A DNA stretch of 20,417 nucleotides from Candidatus Nomurabacteria bacterium (GTDB lineage Bacteria > Patescibacteriota > Minisyncoccia > Phycocordibacterales > UBA9973): the NCBI GenBank assembly GCA_009695015.1, contig SIBT01000009.1, positions 1 through 20,417 of the forward strand. The letters run 5' to 3'. Position numbers and translations under genes: made by a program. Positions 15,294 through 20,417 of this stretch are shown here, piece after piece. The stretch's first letter is position 1; the number at the start of each line of letters is the position of its first letter. Below the pieces are notes generated by a model, which was given only the letters and a program-made list of their open reading frames with translations, ran no database searches and was not told the DNA's origin.

Positions 15294-16829
15294 ATGACAA
15301 CACAAAAAAAAGAAAACCAAATACTTCGCCCGCCTGTCGTCGTCATCATGGGTCATATCGACCATGGCAAGTCTACGCTTCTTGACTATATTCGTAAAAC
15401 AAATATTACAGATAATGAAGCTGGAGGAATCACTCAAAATATTTCAGCTTATGAGGTTTTACACAAAGACGACAAGGGAGTTAATAAGGAAATAACTTTT
15501 CTCGACACACCCGGACATGAGGCTTTTTCAAAAATGCGCGAACGTGGAGCTCTTGTTGCCGATATTGCTATCTTAATAGTGTCAGCATCCGATGGAGTAC
15601 AACCACAAACAATCGAAGCATGGAAAACAATCAATGAAATAAAATTACCATGTATCGTCGCAATAAATAAAATAGATAAACCGGAAGCTAATATCGAAAA
15701 AACAAAAAAAGAATTAGCAGAAAATGAAATCTATTTGGAAAATTACGGAGGTAAAATCCCATGCGTAGAAATTTCTGCCAAAGATGGTACTGGAGTGGAT
15801 AGTCTATTGTCACTCATTTTAATTTTAGCTGAAATGGAAAATTTCACTGCAAATACTGAAGAAGATGCATCAGGTTTCGTTATAGAAGCAGATCTTGATT
15901 CAAAACGCGGAATACAAGCGACTTTAATTATTAAAAATGGATCGATAAAAAAAAGTATGATCGTAGTTGCAGAGAATAGTATGACTTCCACGAGGATAAT
16001 ACAAAATTATAAAGGAGAGATGATAGATATCGCAGGCCCTTCCTCTCCGATACGCCTTTGCGGTTTTGATAAAATACCGAAAGTCGGAGCTTCGTTTAAA
16101 ACTTTCAAAAATAAAAAGGACGCTCTCAAATATGCACAGAATTTGAATCACCCGGAAGCACCAACTCCGCTCCTTGTTAAAGAGGGGGTTCCGGCTGGTA
16201 AAAAAATAATCCCGATCCTGCTCAAAACTGACGTCTCTGGTACGCTCGAAGCCATTGAAAAAGAAATAGTTAAAATTAAAAGCAAAAATGTAGACGGCGT
16301 AGACAGTGAAACTGCAGAATTTAAAATTATCGTAAAAGGTGTAGGGCCGATTTCAGAATCAGATATAAAAAATATATCTAACAGTGAAAATGCAATCGTT
16401 ATTGGATTTAATGTAAAAGCGGACAAAAGCGCTTTAGAAATCGCAGGAAAAAGAGGAATAACTATTTCTTTCTTTGATGTCATTTATAAAATGACCGAAT
16501 ACCTCGAAGAGCAAATGGAGCAAAAAAGGCCGAGAATTGAGACTATAGAGACGACTGGTCGAGCGAAAATTATCAGGGCTTTCAGTCGTACTAAAGAACG
16601 CCAAATAATCGGTGGAAAAGTAATCGAGGGACGCCTCGTATTAAACGGCACAATTAAAATCATGCGACGAGAATTTGAAATTGGACGTGGAAAAATTGTA
16701 AATCTAGAAAAAGGAAAAATGAAAACTAGCGAGGTTCTCGAGGGATCGGAATTTGGCATGATGATCGAATCAAAAACAGAAATTGCTTCCGGCGACATCA
16801 TCGAATTATTTTCGATAGCACAAAAATAA
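15294..16829 (+). CDS. infB: translation initiation factor IF-2, minimal form
   Basis: GTPase that brings initiator fMet-tRNA to the 30S subunit and promotes subunit joining. The G domain begins almost at once: GHIDHGKST (20-28), DTPGH (71-75), NKID (125-128). Domain II follows, then domain III (ILLKTDVSGTLEAIEKEI) and the fMet-tRNA-binding C-terminal barrel (GRAKIIRAFSRTKERQIIGGKVIEG). At 511 aa it lacks the whole N-terminal region (E. coli 890 aa, B. subtilis 716 aa). A repeat-like stretch TPLLVKEGVP (291-300) lies in the linker before domain III. No Shine-Dalgarno site is visible before the ATG, and the large inverted repeat ends 14 nt upstream. rbfA follows, as in many bacteria. Confidence 0.97.
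   Translation: MTTQKKENQILRPPVVVIMGHIDHGKSTLLDYIRKTNITDNEAGGITQNISAYEVLHKDDKGVNKEITFLDTPGHEAFSKMRERGALVADIAILIVSASDGVQPQTIEAWKTINEIKLPCIVAINKIDKPEANIEKTKKELAENEIYLENYGGKIPCVEISAKDGTGVDSLLSLILILAEMENFTANTEEDASGFVIEADLDSKRGIQATLIIKNGSIKKSMIVVAENSMTSTRIIQNYKGEMIDIAGPSSPIRLCGFDKIPKVGASFKTFKNKKDALKYAQNLNHPEAPTPLLVKEGVPAGKKIIPILLKTDVSGTLEAIEKEIVKIKSKNVDGVDSETAEFKIIVKGVGPISESDIKNISNSENAIVIGFNVKADKSALEIAGKRGITISFFDVIYKMTEYLEEQMEQKRPRIETIETTGRAKIIRAFSRTKERQIIGGKVIEGRLVLNGTIKIMRREFEIGRGKIVNLEKGKMKTSEVLEGSEFGMMIESKTEIASGDIIELFSIAQK
16164..16193 (+). repeat. degenerate palindromic repeat inside infB
   Basis: Imperfect palindrome around CTCCTTGTTAAAGAGG, coding for TPLLVKEGVP. It resembles the PSPLLVKEGV-type repeat peptides I recall from many bacterial genomes. 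It lies in an inter-domain linker. This is weaker than the other three inserts because the arms are mismatched. Confidence 0.4.
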
Positions 16830-16830
16830 A

Positions 16831-16859
16831 AAGTTACAAAAGGTAATCCTCTGTAACTT
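16831..16859 (+). other. hairpin between infB and rbfA
   Basis: AAGTTACA (16831-16838) and TGTAACTT (16852-16859) pair perfectly, with an inner AGG-TAAT-CCT stem. There is no long T-run, so it is a weak terminator at best. It could mark an mRNA processing or stability site, after which CATAAT 7 nt before the rbfA ATG might act as a separate -10. Confidence 0.5.
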
Positions 16860-16872
16860 CATAATAAAAGAA

Positions 16873-17196
16873 ATGTTAGAACGAAATAAAAAAGTAGCAA
16901 ATCACCTCAAAGAACTCGCAGCGGAGTTCTTGGGTCGCGAAAATAACAAAACCTCGCTCATCACCGTTACGGGAGCGACTTGCTCCCCCGACCTCAAACG
17001 CGCAACGATATTCATAACTGTATTTCCATTAGATAAAGAAAAAACCGCATTAGAATTCGCCAAACGCAAAAGACCAGAACTCCGAGAATTCTTGAAAAAA
17101 AATATGACGACAAAAAATATTCCGTTCGTAGATATAGCAATAGACCTAGGAGAAAAACACAGACAAAAAATTGACGAACTGCTACGAGAAAAGTAG
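16873..17196 (+). CDS. rbfA: ribosome-binding factor A
   Basis: Small KH-type 30S assembly factor (107 aa, normal size) needed for late 16S rRNA maturation. The signatures are NKKVANHLKELAAEFL at the N-terminus, SLITVTGATCSPDLKRATIFITVFP (28-52), where the family has VTVTxVxVSPDLxxAxVYVS, and IPFVDIAIDLGEKHRQKIDELL at the end. It lies 43 nt after infB. That gap holds a hairpin, so it is either co-transcribed or has a weak promoter of its own. Confidence 0.93.
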   Translation: MLERNKKVANHLKELAAEFLGRENNKTSLITVTGATCSPDLKRATIFITVFPLDKEKTALEFAKRKRPELREFLKKNMTTKNIPFVDIAIDLGEKHRQKIDELLREK

Positions 17197-17208
17197 GATA
17201 GGTTGTAA

Positions 17209-17267
17209 GGCCTGGTAGCCAAGTGGTGTGAACGGAGTGAATATGACATTCTTCTGCGCAGGGATTG
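17209..17267 (+). pseudogene. tRNA-Cys pseudogene (5' half copy)
   Basis: Bases 17205-17227 are identical to 17300-17322, the first 19 nt of the intact tRNA-Cys plus 4 upstream bases. A short unrelated stretch follows inside the D-loop, then a degenerate anticodon arm (CATTCTTCTGC, compare CATTCCTCTGC). There is no T-arm and no 3' acceptor strand, so it cannot form a tRNA. Confidence 0.75.
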
Positions 17268-17303
17268 AAAATAAATGAAAAGAGTCTGATAAGATAAAAG
17301 TAA

Positions 17304-17375
17304 GGCCTGGTAGCCAAGTGGTAAGGCATTCCTCTGCAAAAGGAATATACGGCGGTTCAATTCCGCCCCAGGCCT
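17304..17375 (+). tRNA. tRNA-Cys (anticodon GCA)
   Basis: Acceptor GGCCTGG/CCAGGCC, anticodon stem TTCCT/AGGAA around CTGCAAA, and T-arm GGCGG-TTCAATT-CCGCC. Discriminator T is as expected for Cys. No CCA is encoded (CAA follows). A weak promoter may be TTGAAA (17265) with TAAGAT (17290), though the 19-nt spacer is long. Confidence 0.96.
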
Positions 17376-17400
17376 CAAAAAAATTAACTGTGGGTTTATT

Positions 17401-17420
17401 GCATCGCGCTCCGCGCGTGC
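17401..17420. repeat. GC-rich palindrome between tRNA-Cys and tRNA-Leu
   Basis: GCA-T-CGCGC-TCC-GCGCG-TGC: 8 pairs with one bulged T, in an otherwise AT-rich spacer. No T-run follows on either strand, so it is more like a small dispersed palindrome than a terminator. It lies 26 nt after tRNA-Cys and 22 nt from tRNA-Leu(TAG), which converge here. Confidence 0.5.
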
Positions 17421-17441
17421 CACATCATTTGAGTTCCTTAT

Positions 17442-17526
17442 TGGTGGGCGAGGAGGGATTTGAACCCTCAAGTCTTGCGACATTAGTTCCTAAGACTAAC
17501 GCGTATACCAATTCCGCCACTCGCCC
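17442..17526 (-). tRNA. tRNA-Leu (anticodon TAG), CCA encoded
   Basis: Acceptor GGGCGAG/CTCGCCC, anticodon stem TTAGT/ACTAA around CTTAGGA, long variable arm, T-arm GAGGG-TTCAAAT-CCCTC. Discriminator A, then CCA at 17442-17444. Confidence 0.96.
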
Positions 17527-17542
17527 AGTATTTATTTGCGGT

Positions 17543-17579
17543 AAGCTTAAAAACTTTACCCAGTAAACTTTTTAAGCTT
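17543..17579. repeat. 17-bp near-perfect inverted repeat between tRNA-Lys and tRNA-Leu(TAG)
   Basis: Arms 17543-17559 and 17563-17579 pair at 16 of 17 positions (one C-C mismatch) around a 3-nt loop CCA. In the minus-strand transcript the hairpin begins one base after the tRNA-Lys discriminator. No U-run follows. Confidence 0.8.
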
Positions 17580-17580
17580 G

Positions 17581-17653
17581 TGCGCCCAGAAGGGATCGAA
17601 CCTTCGACCTTATCCTTAAGAGGGATCTGCTCTACCAGCTGAGCTATAGGCGC
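17581..17653 (-). tRNA. tRNA-Lys (anticodon CTT)
   Basis: Acceptor GCGCCTA/TGGGCGC (one G-U pair), D-arm GCTC/GAGC, loop CTCTTAA giving anticodon CTT, T-arm GAAGG-TTCGATC-CCTTC. The outermost anticodon-stem pair is a G-A mismatch. CCA is not encoded. This CTT species carries C34, so it is not an MnmA substrate. Confidence 0.94.
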
Positions 17654-17679
17654 AAATAATAAATTAAATTTTATCCCCA

Positions 17680-17698
17680 GTGCCCGAGGTGGGAATCG
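17680..17698 (-). pseudogene. 3' end fragment of tRNA-Leu (direct repeat)
   Basis: These 19 bases are identical to 17799-17817, the 3' end of tRNA-Leu(TAA) from inside the T-loop through the acceptor, discriminator and one further base. The rest of the tRNA is missing. The stretch between the two copies is about 100 bp without a gene and contains palindromes. Confidence 0.7.
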
Positions 17699-17762
17699 GC
17701 TATTACATAGCCAGGTGCTTTTCGGTTTCACTTTGTTCAACAACAAAAAGCCTTTCGATACC

Positions 17763-17796
17763 CACGCGCAAGCAAATAAATTTGCTTGCTCTCGTG
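17763..17796. repeat. palindrome between tRNA-Leu fragment and tRNA-Leu(TAA)
   Basis: GCAAGCAAAT-AA-ATTTGCTTGC (17768-17789) is a perfect 10-bp palindrome. CACG/CGTG pairs extend it outward across a small internal loop. A second small palindrome, GGCTAT-TAC-ATAGCC, lies at 17698-17712. Confidence 0.7.
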
Positions 17797-17799
17797 CGG

Positions 17800-17881
17800 T
17801 GCCCGAGGTGGGAATCGAACCCACATCCCTTGCGAGACACGATTTTAAGTCGTGCGCGTATACCAATTCCGCCACTCGGGC
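17800..17881 (-). tRNA. tRNA-Leu (anticodon TAA)
   Basis: Acceptor GCCCGAG/CTCGGGC, anticodon stem CACGA/TCGTG around CTTAAAA, long variable arm, T-arm GTGGG-TTCGATT-CCCAC. Discriminator A is followed by CCG, so CCA is not encoded. Confidence 0.96.
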
Positions 17882-17891
17882 AACAAAATAG

Positions 17892-17920
17892 ATTATATGT
17901 AAAAAATCATGAAATAACAA
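17892..17920 (-). promoter_or_regulatory. promoter of the Leu-Lys-Leu tRNA unit
   Basis: Minus strand TTGTTA (17915-17920), 17-nt spacer, TATAAT (17892-17897). Transcription would start about 4 nt before the tRNA-Leu(TAA) 5' end and could read through tRNA-Lys and tRNA-Leu(TAG). Confidence 0.7.
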
Positions 17921-17947
17921 GTATTTTGAGCAAATTTGAATAAATAC

Positions 17948-17976
17948 TTGACTTTCACCCTTGAATATGCTATACT
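17948..17976 (+). promoter_or_regulatory. near-consensus promoter of the lipoprotein gene
   Basis: TTGACT, 17-nt spacer ending TGC, TATACT. It has both a strong -35 and an extended -10. It predicts a start near 17983 and a 5' leader of about 130 nt. Confidence 0.85.
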
Positions 17977-18031
17977 TTTTGCAGTAAATAATGTTCTTTC
18001 TAAATGTGTTTTTTTTCGTTTTTGTTTCTTG

Positions 18032-18083
18032 CAAGGCAGATAATAGCTTGGAAATTAACTTTTCTTGATTACTATCTGTCTTG
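18032..18083 (+). other. hairpin in the lipoprotein 5' leader
   Basis: CAAGGCAGATA (from 18032) pairs with TATCTGTCTTG (to 18083), including one G-U pair, and the stem continues past one mismatch. It lies about 30 nt before the start codon, after a T-rich stretch (18008-18029). It may protect or regulate the mRNA; it matches no riboswitch class I know. Confidence 0.55.
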
Positions 18084-18114
18084 TAAAAACTAAAAAACAA
18101 AGAAAGCAAAAAAA

Positions 18115-18603
18115 ATGAAAATCAGCAACATCCTCAAAGTAGTAAAAGTAGTAGTTTTTGGGCTTCTACTTATCACCTCAAGTGGCTGTGCAGTTATAGG
18201 CAGTGGAAACATTGCCAAAAACATCAAGCCTCCGGTTTACAAACCGGGCGAGGAGGCGGTGATCACAAAGGAAGTGACACACATTGCCGCCGACGGCAAA
18301 ACCACGAAAGAAATCACAAAAGAGACTAAAACTGGTCTCGCCGTCGCTGAAAATATTGAGCTAGGACTTATCGACGTCGCTAAAGACGTCGGCGTGGCTC
18401 GAGCGAATCAGTCGGCTACGGGTTACATCCCATACTCCCATAACGGCTACGGTGTAGGAATTTATGGTGGAGAAGGGTACGGCGGATACAACACCACTCC
18501 ATACGGTGGTGGAAATGGTTTTAATTACACCACTGGCGGTGGTGCCCACGGCGGCACCCCTTATGGTGCAGCTTGGGGAGGAACACCACCTCGGCGGTGG
18601 TAA
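18115..18603 (+). CDS. Gly/Tyr-rich surface lipoprotein
   Basis: A 162-aa protein with a lipoprotein signal: KISNILK, hydrophobic VVVFGLLLIT, then SSGC with Cys25 as the likely lipidated residue (a relaxed lipobox, Ser rather than Leu at -3). A charged region with Lys/Thr-rich repeats follows (VITKEVTHIAADGKTTKEITKETKT). The C-terminus from about residue 100 is rich in Gly, Tyr, Asn and Pro (YGVGIYGGEGYGGYNTTPYGG). Such tails are flexible and could be surface-exposed. I do not recognise a family. There is no Shine-Dalgarno site; an A-rich run precedes the ATG. Promoter and terminator on either side make it a single-gene unit. Confidence 0.8.
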   Translation: MKISNILKVVKVVVFGLLLITSSGCAVIGSGNIAKNIKPPVYKPGEEAVITKEVTHIAADGKTTKEITKETKTGLAVAENIELGLIDVAKDVGVARANQSATGYIPYSHNGYGVGIYGGEGYGGYNTTPYGGGNGFNYTTGGGAHGGTPYGAAWGGTPPRRW

Positions 18604-18620
18604 CGAAGAAAGGAGAATTG

Positions 18621-18743
18621 ATGACTCCTATGAAATTCATCGAAAAATCTTATCAACGGCGTCTTGCTAACCATGCAAAGACGCCGTTTTTCGTTCCCTT
18701 GACATTTATATCTATAAGTGCTATACTGTCCATATATGAATAA
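18621..18743 (+). CDS. possible 40-aa small ORF overlapping a terminator and promoter
   Basis: AAGGAGA at 18610-18616, the best Shine-Dalgarno site in the window, sits 4 nt before this ATG. The frame (MTPMKFIEKSYQRRLANHAK, then a hydrophobic end, FVPLTFISISAILSIYE) runs through the lipoprotein terminator and the next promoter. No stop occurs before the T-run, so a normally terminated transcript would lack a stop codon. It may be a relic or simply not translated. Confidence 0.2.
   Translation: MTPMKFIEKSYQRRLANHAKTPFFVPLTFISISAILSIYE
18655..18691 (+). terminator. intrinsic terminator after the lipoprotein gene
   Basis: AACGGCGTCTT pairs with AAGACGCCGTT (11 bp), plus GC/GC beyond one bulged A, with a 7-nt loop and a T-run at 18687-18691. 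Confidence 0.9.
18699..18727 (+). promoter_or_regulatory. near-consensus promoter of the TIG-domain gene, near-leaderless
   Basis: TTGACA, 17-nt spacer ending TGC, TATACT. The -10 ends 8 nt before the ATG at 18736, so the mRNA would have about 0 to 2 leader bases. Confidence 0.88.
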
Positions 18744-19431
18744 AATAAACAAAATAAAAATAACAAATATTATTATTTACTGCTTAGGAATATTGGGCAT
18801 TTTAGCTTTTAGTATATTAGTCACAAAACAAGCAAACGCTTATGGCTACTACGGAGGCACCTCTATTGATTACGGTTATCAAGTACCAATTTATAACTCT
18901 ATGTCTACTAATCCCTCCCCGACTATAAACTCAATTAATCCAAAATCTAGCAATGTTGGCACCGGTACAAAAACTATCACCATTATAGGAAATGGATTTG
19001 TCCCGAGTTCGATTGCGAGAATAAACGGCTCTAACCGACCAACTACTTTTATTGATAGCTCTCACCTCTTGATGCAAATAACTGGAAATGATACTTACAA
19101 TTATCGCAGTAATGGTGGATTTTTTATCGCTGTTTTTAATGGACTCCCTGGAGGAGGAAACTCTAACACAGCTTTCTTTACTGTAACTAATACTGCTACA
19201 TCTAATACAACAACTACAAAAAATGTGAACAATACTGTTAGTAATTTTATCGATGAAAACTATGGTAACAACCTCGCATCTAATGCCATCTTTGGATCAA
19301 ATGGCATACTTCCTTCTGGATTAATCCAATGGATATTATTTGCGATACTACTTTTACTCATAGTGATATTGGTGAGAAAAATTTATGGAGGTGGAGAAAA
19401 GTATCACGCAACGCCATTGAAGCACGAATAA
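18736..19431 (+). CDS. secreted TIG/IPT-domain surface protein with C-terminal membrane anchor
   Basis: A 231-aa protein. The N-terminal signal peptide (hydrophobic IIYCLGILGILAFSILV, likely cleaved after ANA) is followed by one immunoglobulin-like TIG/IPT domain (about residues 58-150: PTINSINPKSSNVGTGTKTI, GNGFVPSSIARINGSNR, ending FFTV). A Thr/Asn-rich linker, a C-terminal membrane helix (about 195-212, WILFAILLLLIVILV) and a short basic tail complete it. It would display one Ig-like domain outside the cell. TIG domains bind partners or surfaces; the ligand is unknown. I use the ATG at 18736 because the promoter -10 occupies the bases where a GTG start at 18718 would begin. It is a single-gene unit. 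Confidence 0.82.
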   Translation: MNKINKIKITNIIIYCLGILGILAFSILVTKQANAYGYYGGTSIDYGYQVPIYNSMSTNPSPTINSINPKSSNVGTGTKTITIIGNGFVPSSIARINGSNRPTTFIDSSHLLMQITGNDTYNYRSNGGFFIAVFNGLPGGGNSNTAFFTVTNTATSNTTTTKNVNNTVSNFIDENYGNNLASNAIFGSNGILPSGLIQWILFAILLLLIVILVRKIYGGGEKYHATPLKHE

Positions 19432-19439
19432 AATAAATC

Positions 19440-19475
19440 GCAAAAAAAAGCCCCAACCATGGGGCTTTTTTTTGC
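19440..19475 (+). terminator. strong bidirectional intrinsic terminator
   Basis: A perfect 16-bp stem (19440-19455 with 19460-19475): GC, eight A, GCCCCA; loop ACCA; TGGGGC, eight T, GC. It ends the TIG gene. The next promoter -35 starts at the very next base. Confidence 0.93.
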
Positions 19476-19504
19476 TTGACTTTTGATATGTTTCATGCTA
19501 GAAT
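19476..19504 (+). promoter_or_regulatory. near-consensus promoter of the SPFH gene
   Basis: TTGACT, 17-nt spacer ending TGC, TAGAAT, the same design as the two upstream promoters. It gives a leader of about 80 nt. Confidence 0.85.
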
Positions 19505-19539
19505 CCTATAGTAAGTTTTTTGAAAACAAAATGAAACCC

Positions 19540-19575
19540 ACGTCCATAAGGACGTAAAATAGCGTCTAATGGCGC
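19540..19575 (+). other. tandem tetraloop hairpins in the SPFH 5' leader
   Basis: ACGTCC-ATAA-GGACGT (19540-19555) is followed by GCGTC-TAAT-GGCGC (19562-19575, one G-U pair). GACG at 19551-19554 could instead pair with CGTC at 19563-19566, so two mutually exclusive folds exist. A weak AAGGA lies just downstream, before the ATG. Confidence 0.45.
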
Positions 19576-19591
19576 GGAAGGAAAAAAAATT

Positions 19592-20417
19592 ATGTTATTG
19601 ATAGTAGTCATTTGCATCCTTGCTGTTTTATATGTAACATTGGATTCTTTTGTAATCATTCCAGGTCCGAACTACGGAGTACACCTTCGTTTTGGAAAAC
19701 GCACTGGCAAGATCTACAAAGAAGGGTTCGGTTTAAAAATCCCTATCATCGACACAGTTGAACTCTTCTCAACTGAACTTAACAAAATTGATGTGACGGC
19801 AAACTTCACGACAAAAGACAAACTGGATCTAACTCTTAAAGGGTCTCTTCAGTATCGTCCGGACTCGAGCATTTCTGACGACATAGAGGATCTTTACAGA
19901 CGTGCCGGAGACAGACTAGGCAAGAACACGTTCTTCGCCATGTCGGATGAGATAATCAAAACAGGCATCGAAGATGTTGTTAAGTCCCTACTTGGAGGTC
20001 TTGGTGGAGCATATGACGGCGAAAAGTTCATCAATAATCGACAAGCACTCGGTGCCATAATCAATTCTATTATAAGGCTTAAAAAGCCAACACACTTCAA
20101 TCACAATAATAAGACATGTGGAGTTCCTGAGTGTACCCACCCTAAAAAAATTGACGCTGAAAATCTCGTCGAGTTCTATAATAAACACTGGCCACACACC
20201 AAAGATGCCGTAGATAAGCGACCTGATACAGAATATTCGCTGACTGAGATCCGTTACGGCATCGACATCGAAATATTCGCTTTGGCTAGTGTTGATTTTT
20301 CTTTGGAAACAAAGCAAGCCTTTGAGAAAAATAAACAAGCAGAGGCGAGAACAAATGCTTACAAATTCAAGATAGATATGGCCAAAAAAGCCCAAGATGA
20401 ACTCGGAGCAACAGCGC
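19592..20417 (+). CDS. band-7/SPFH (stomatin-prohibitin-like) protein, partial
   Basis: Open from ATG 19592 to the window end (275 codons), so the C-terminus is missing. An N-terminal membrane helix (2-22) leads into an SPFH domain: GPNYGVHLRFGKRTGKIYKEGFGLKIPIIDTVELFSTEL, then KIDVTANFTTKDKLDLTLKGSLQYR. The last visible part (EKNKQAEARTNAYKFKIDMAKKAQDE) starts the charged coiled coil typical of the family. SPFH proteins oligomerise on membranes, organise microdomains and often control membrane proteases. Unusual is the insert around residues 166-210 with H168, H171, C176, C181 and H183, a possible metal site. I chose this ATG for the weak AAGGA upstream and the immediate TM helix. Codons look less AT-biased than in the minus-strand genes. 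Confidence 0.85.
   Translation, partial: MLLIVVICILAVLYVTLDSFVIIPGPNYGVHLRFGKRTGKIYKEGFGLKIPIIDTVELFSTELNKIDVTANFTTKDKLDLTLKGSLQYRPDSSISDDIEDLYRRAGDRLGKNTFFAMSDEIIKTGIEDVVKSLLGGLGGAYDGEKFINNRQALGAIINSIIRLKKPTHFNHNNKTCGVPECTHPKKIDAENLVEFYNKHWPHTKDAVDKRPDTEYSLTEIRYGIDIEIFALASVDFSLETKQAFEKNKQAEARTNAYKFKIDMAKKAQDELGATA

Noticed and set aside
16971..16987. GGGAGC-GACTT-GCTCCC palindrome inside rbfA
   Set aside because: The encoded residues align with the family without an insertion, so it is likely coincidence rather than an inserted element.
17205..17375. Tandem repeats in the tRNA island as a CRISPR array
   Set aside because: Only two copies of each repeat exist, they are tRNA parts, and there are no regular spacers or cas genes.
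16902..17483. 193-aa minus-strand frame opposite rbfA and tRNA-Cys
   Set aside because: It lies antisense to rbfA and two tRNA sequences and shows no domain; it is a shadow.
17483..18109. 208-aa minus-strand reading frame across the tRNA island
   Set aside because: Its peptide (VAELVYAHDLKSCLARDVGSIPTSGT, then IAQLVEQIPLK) is the typical translation of tRNA genes; it spans tRNA-Leu and tRNA-Lys.
18718..18735. GTG start for the TIG protein at 18718
   Set aside because: These bases are the extended -10 of the promoter, and the signal peptide reads naturally from the ATG at 18736.

Overview
The window looks like the chromosome of a Patescibacteria (CPR) bacterium, most likely Parcubacteria. 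The sequence is AT-rich and densely coded, and the housekeeping proteins are unusually short. The alanyl-tRNA synthetase (546 aa) lacks the beta-barrel and C-terminal C-Ala domains, and IF-2 (511 aa) has no N-terminal domain. There are almost no Shine-Dalgarno sites, and two families typical of these genomes are present (sigma region 4 fused to HARE-HTH, and DUF4446). UGA behaves as a normal stop. This placement rests on gene content alone; no 16S gene is visible.

Positions 1-14711 are coded on the minus strand. In transcription order they hold: a cysteine desulfurase, a membrane-anchored HtrA-like protein that has lost its whole catalytic triad, a ClpB-type AAA+ disaggregase carrying a ClpP-docking-like IGF loop, tRNA-Tyr and a terminator; then typA, a sigma4/HARE regulator, a two-TM membrane protein, mltG, mnmA and a terminator; then an mgtC-like gene and alaS; and finally a truncated FtsA/PilM-like actin-fold gene that runs off the left edge. 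The cysteine desulfurase and MnmA plausibly form a sulfur relay for 2-thiouridine in tRNA. HtrA-like and ClpB suggest envelope and cytosolic protein quality control.

From 14736 the plus strand carries DUF4446, a strong inverted repeat, infB and rbfA (translation initiation and 30S maturation). A tRNA island follows at 17209-17881: tRNA-Cys on plus, and Leu(TAG), Lys(CTT) and Leu(TAA) on minus. It also contains two partial tRNA copies and several palindromes. The right end (17948-20417) is a run of envelope genes: a Gly/Tyr-rich lipoprotein, a TIG-domain surface protein and a band-7/SPFH protein cut by the window edge. Each has its own near-consensus promoter of the same design (TTGAC[A/T], 17-nt spacer ending TGC, TATACT or TAGAAT).

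Three signals deserve most attention. First, five genes have a -10-like box exactly six bases before the start codon, which predicts leaderless mRNAs. Second, short palindromic sequences are inserted in frame inside four conserved genes (mnmA, typA, iscS-like, infB). Third, the HtrA-like pseudoprotease is encoded next to a ClpB that has a ClpP-type loop.
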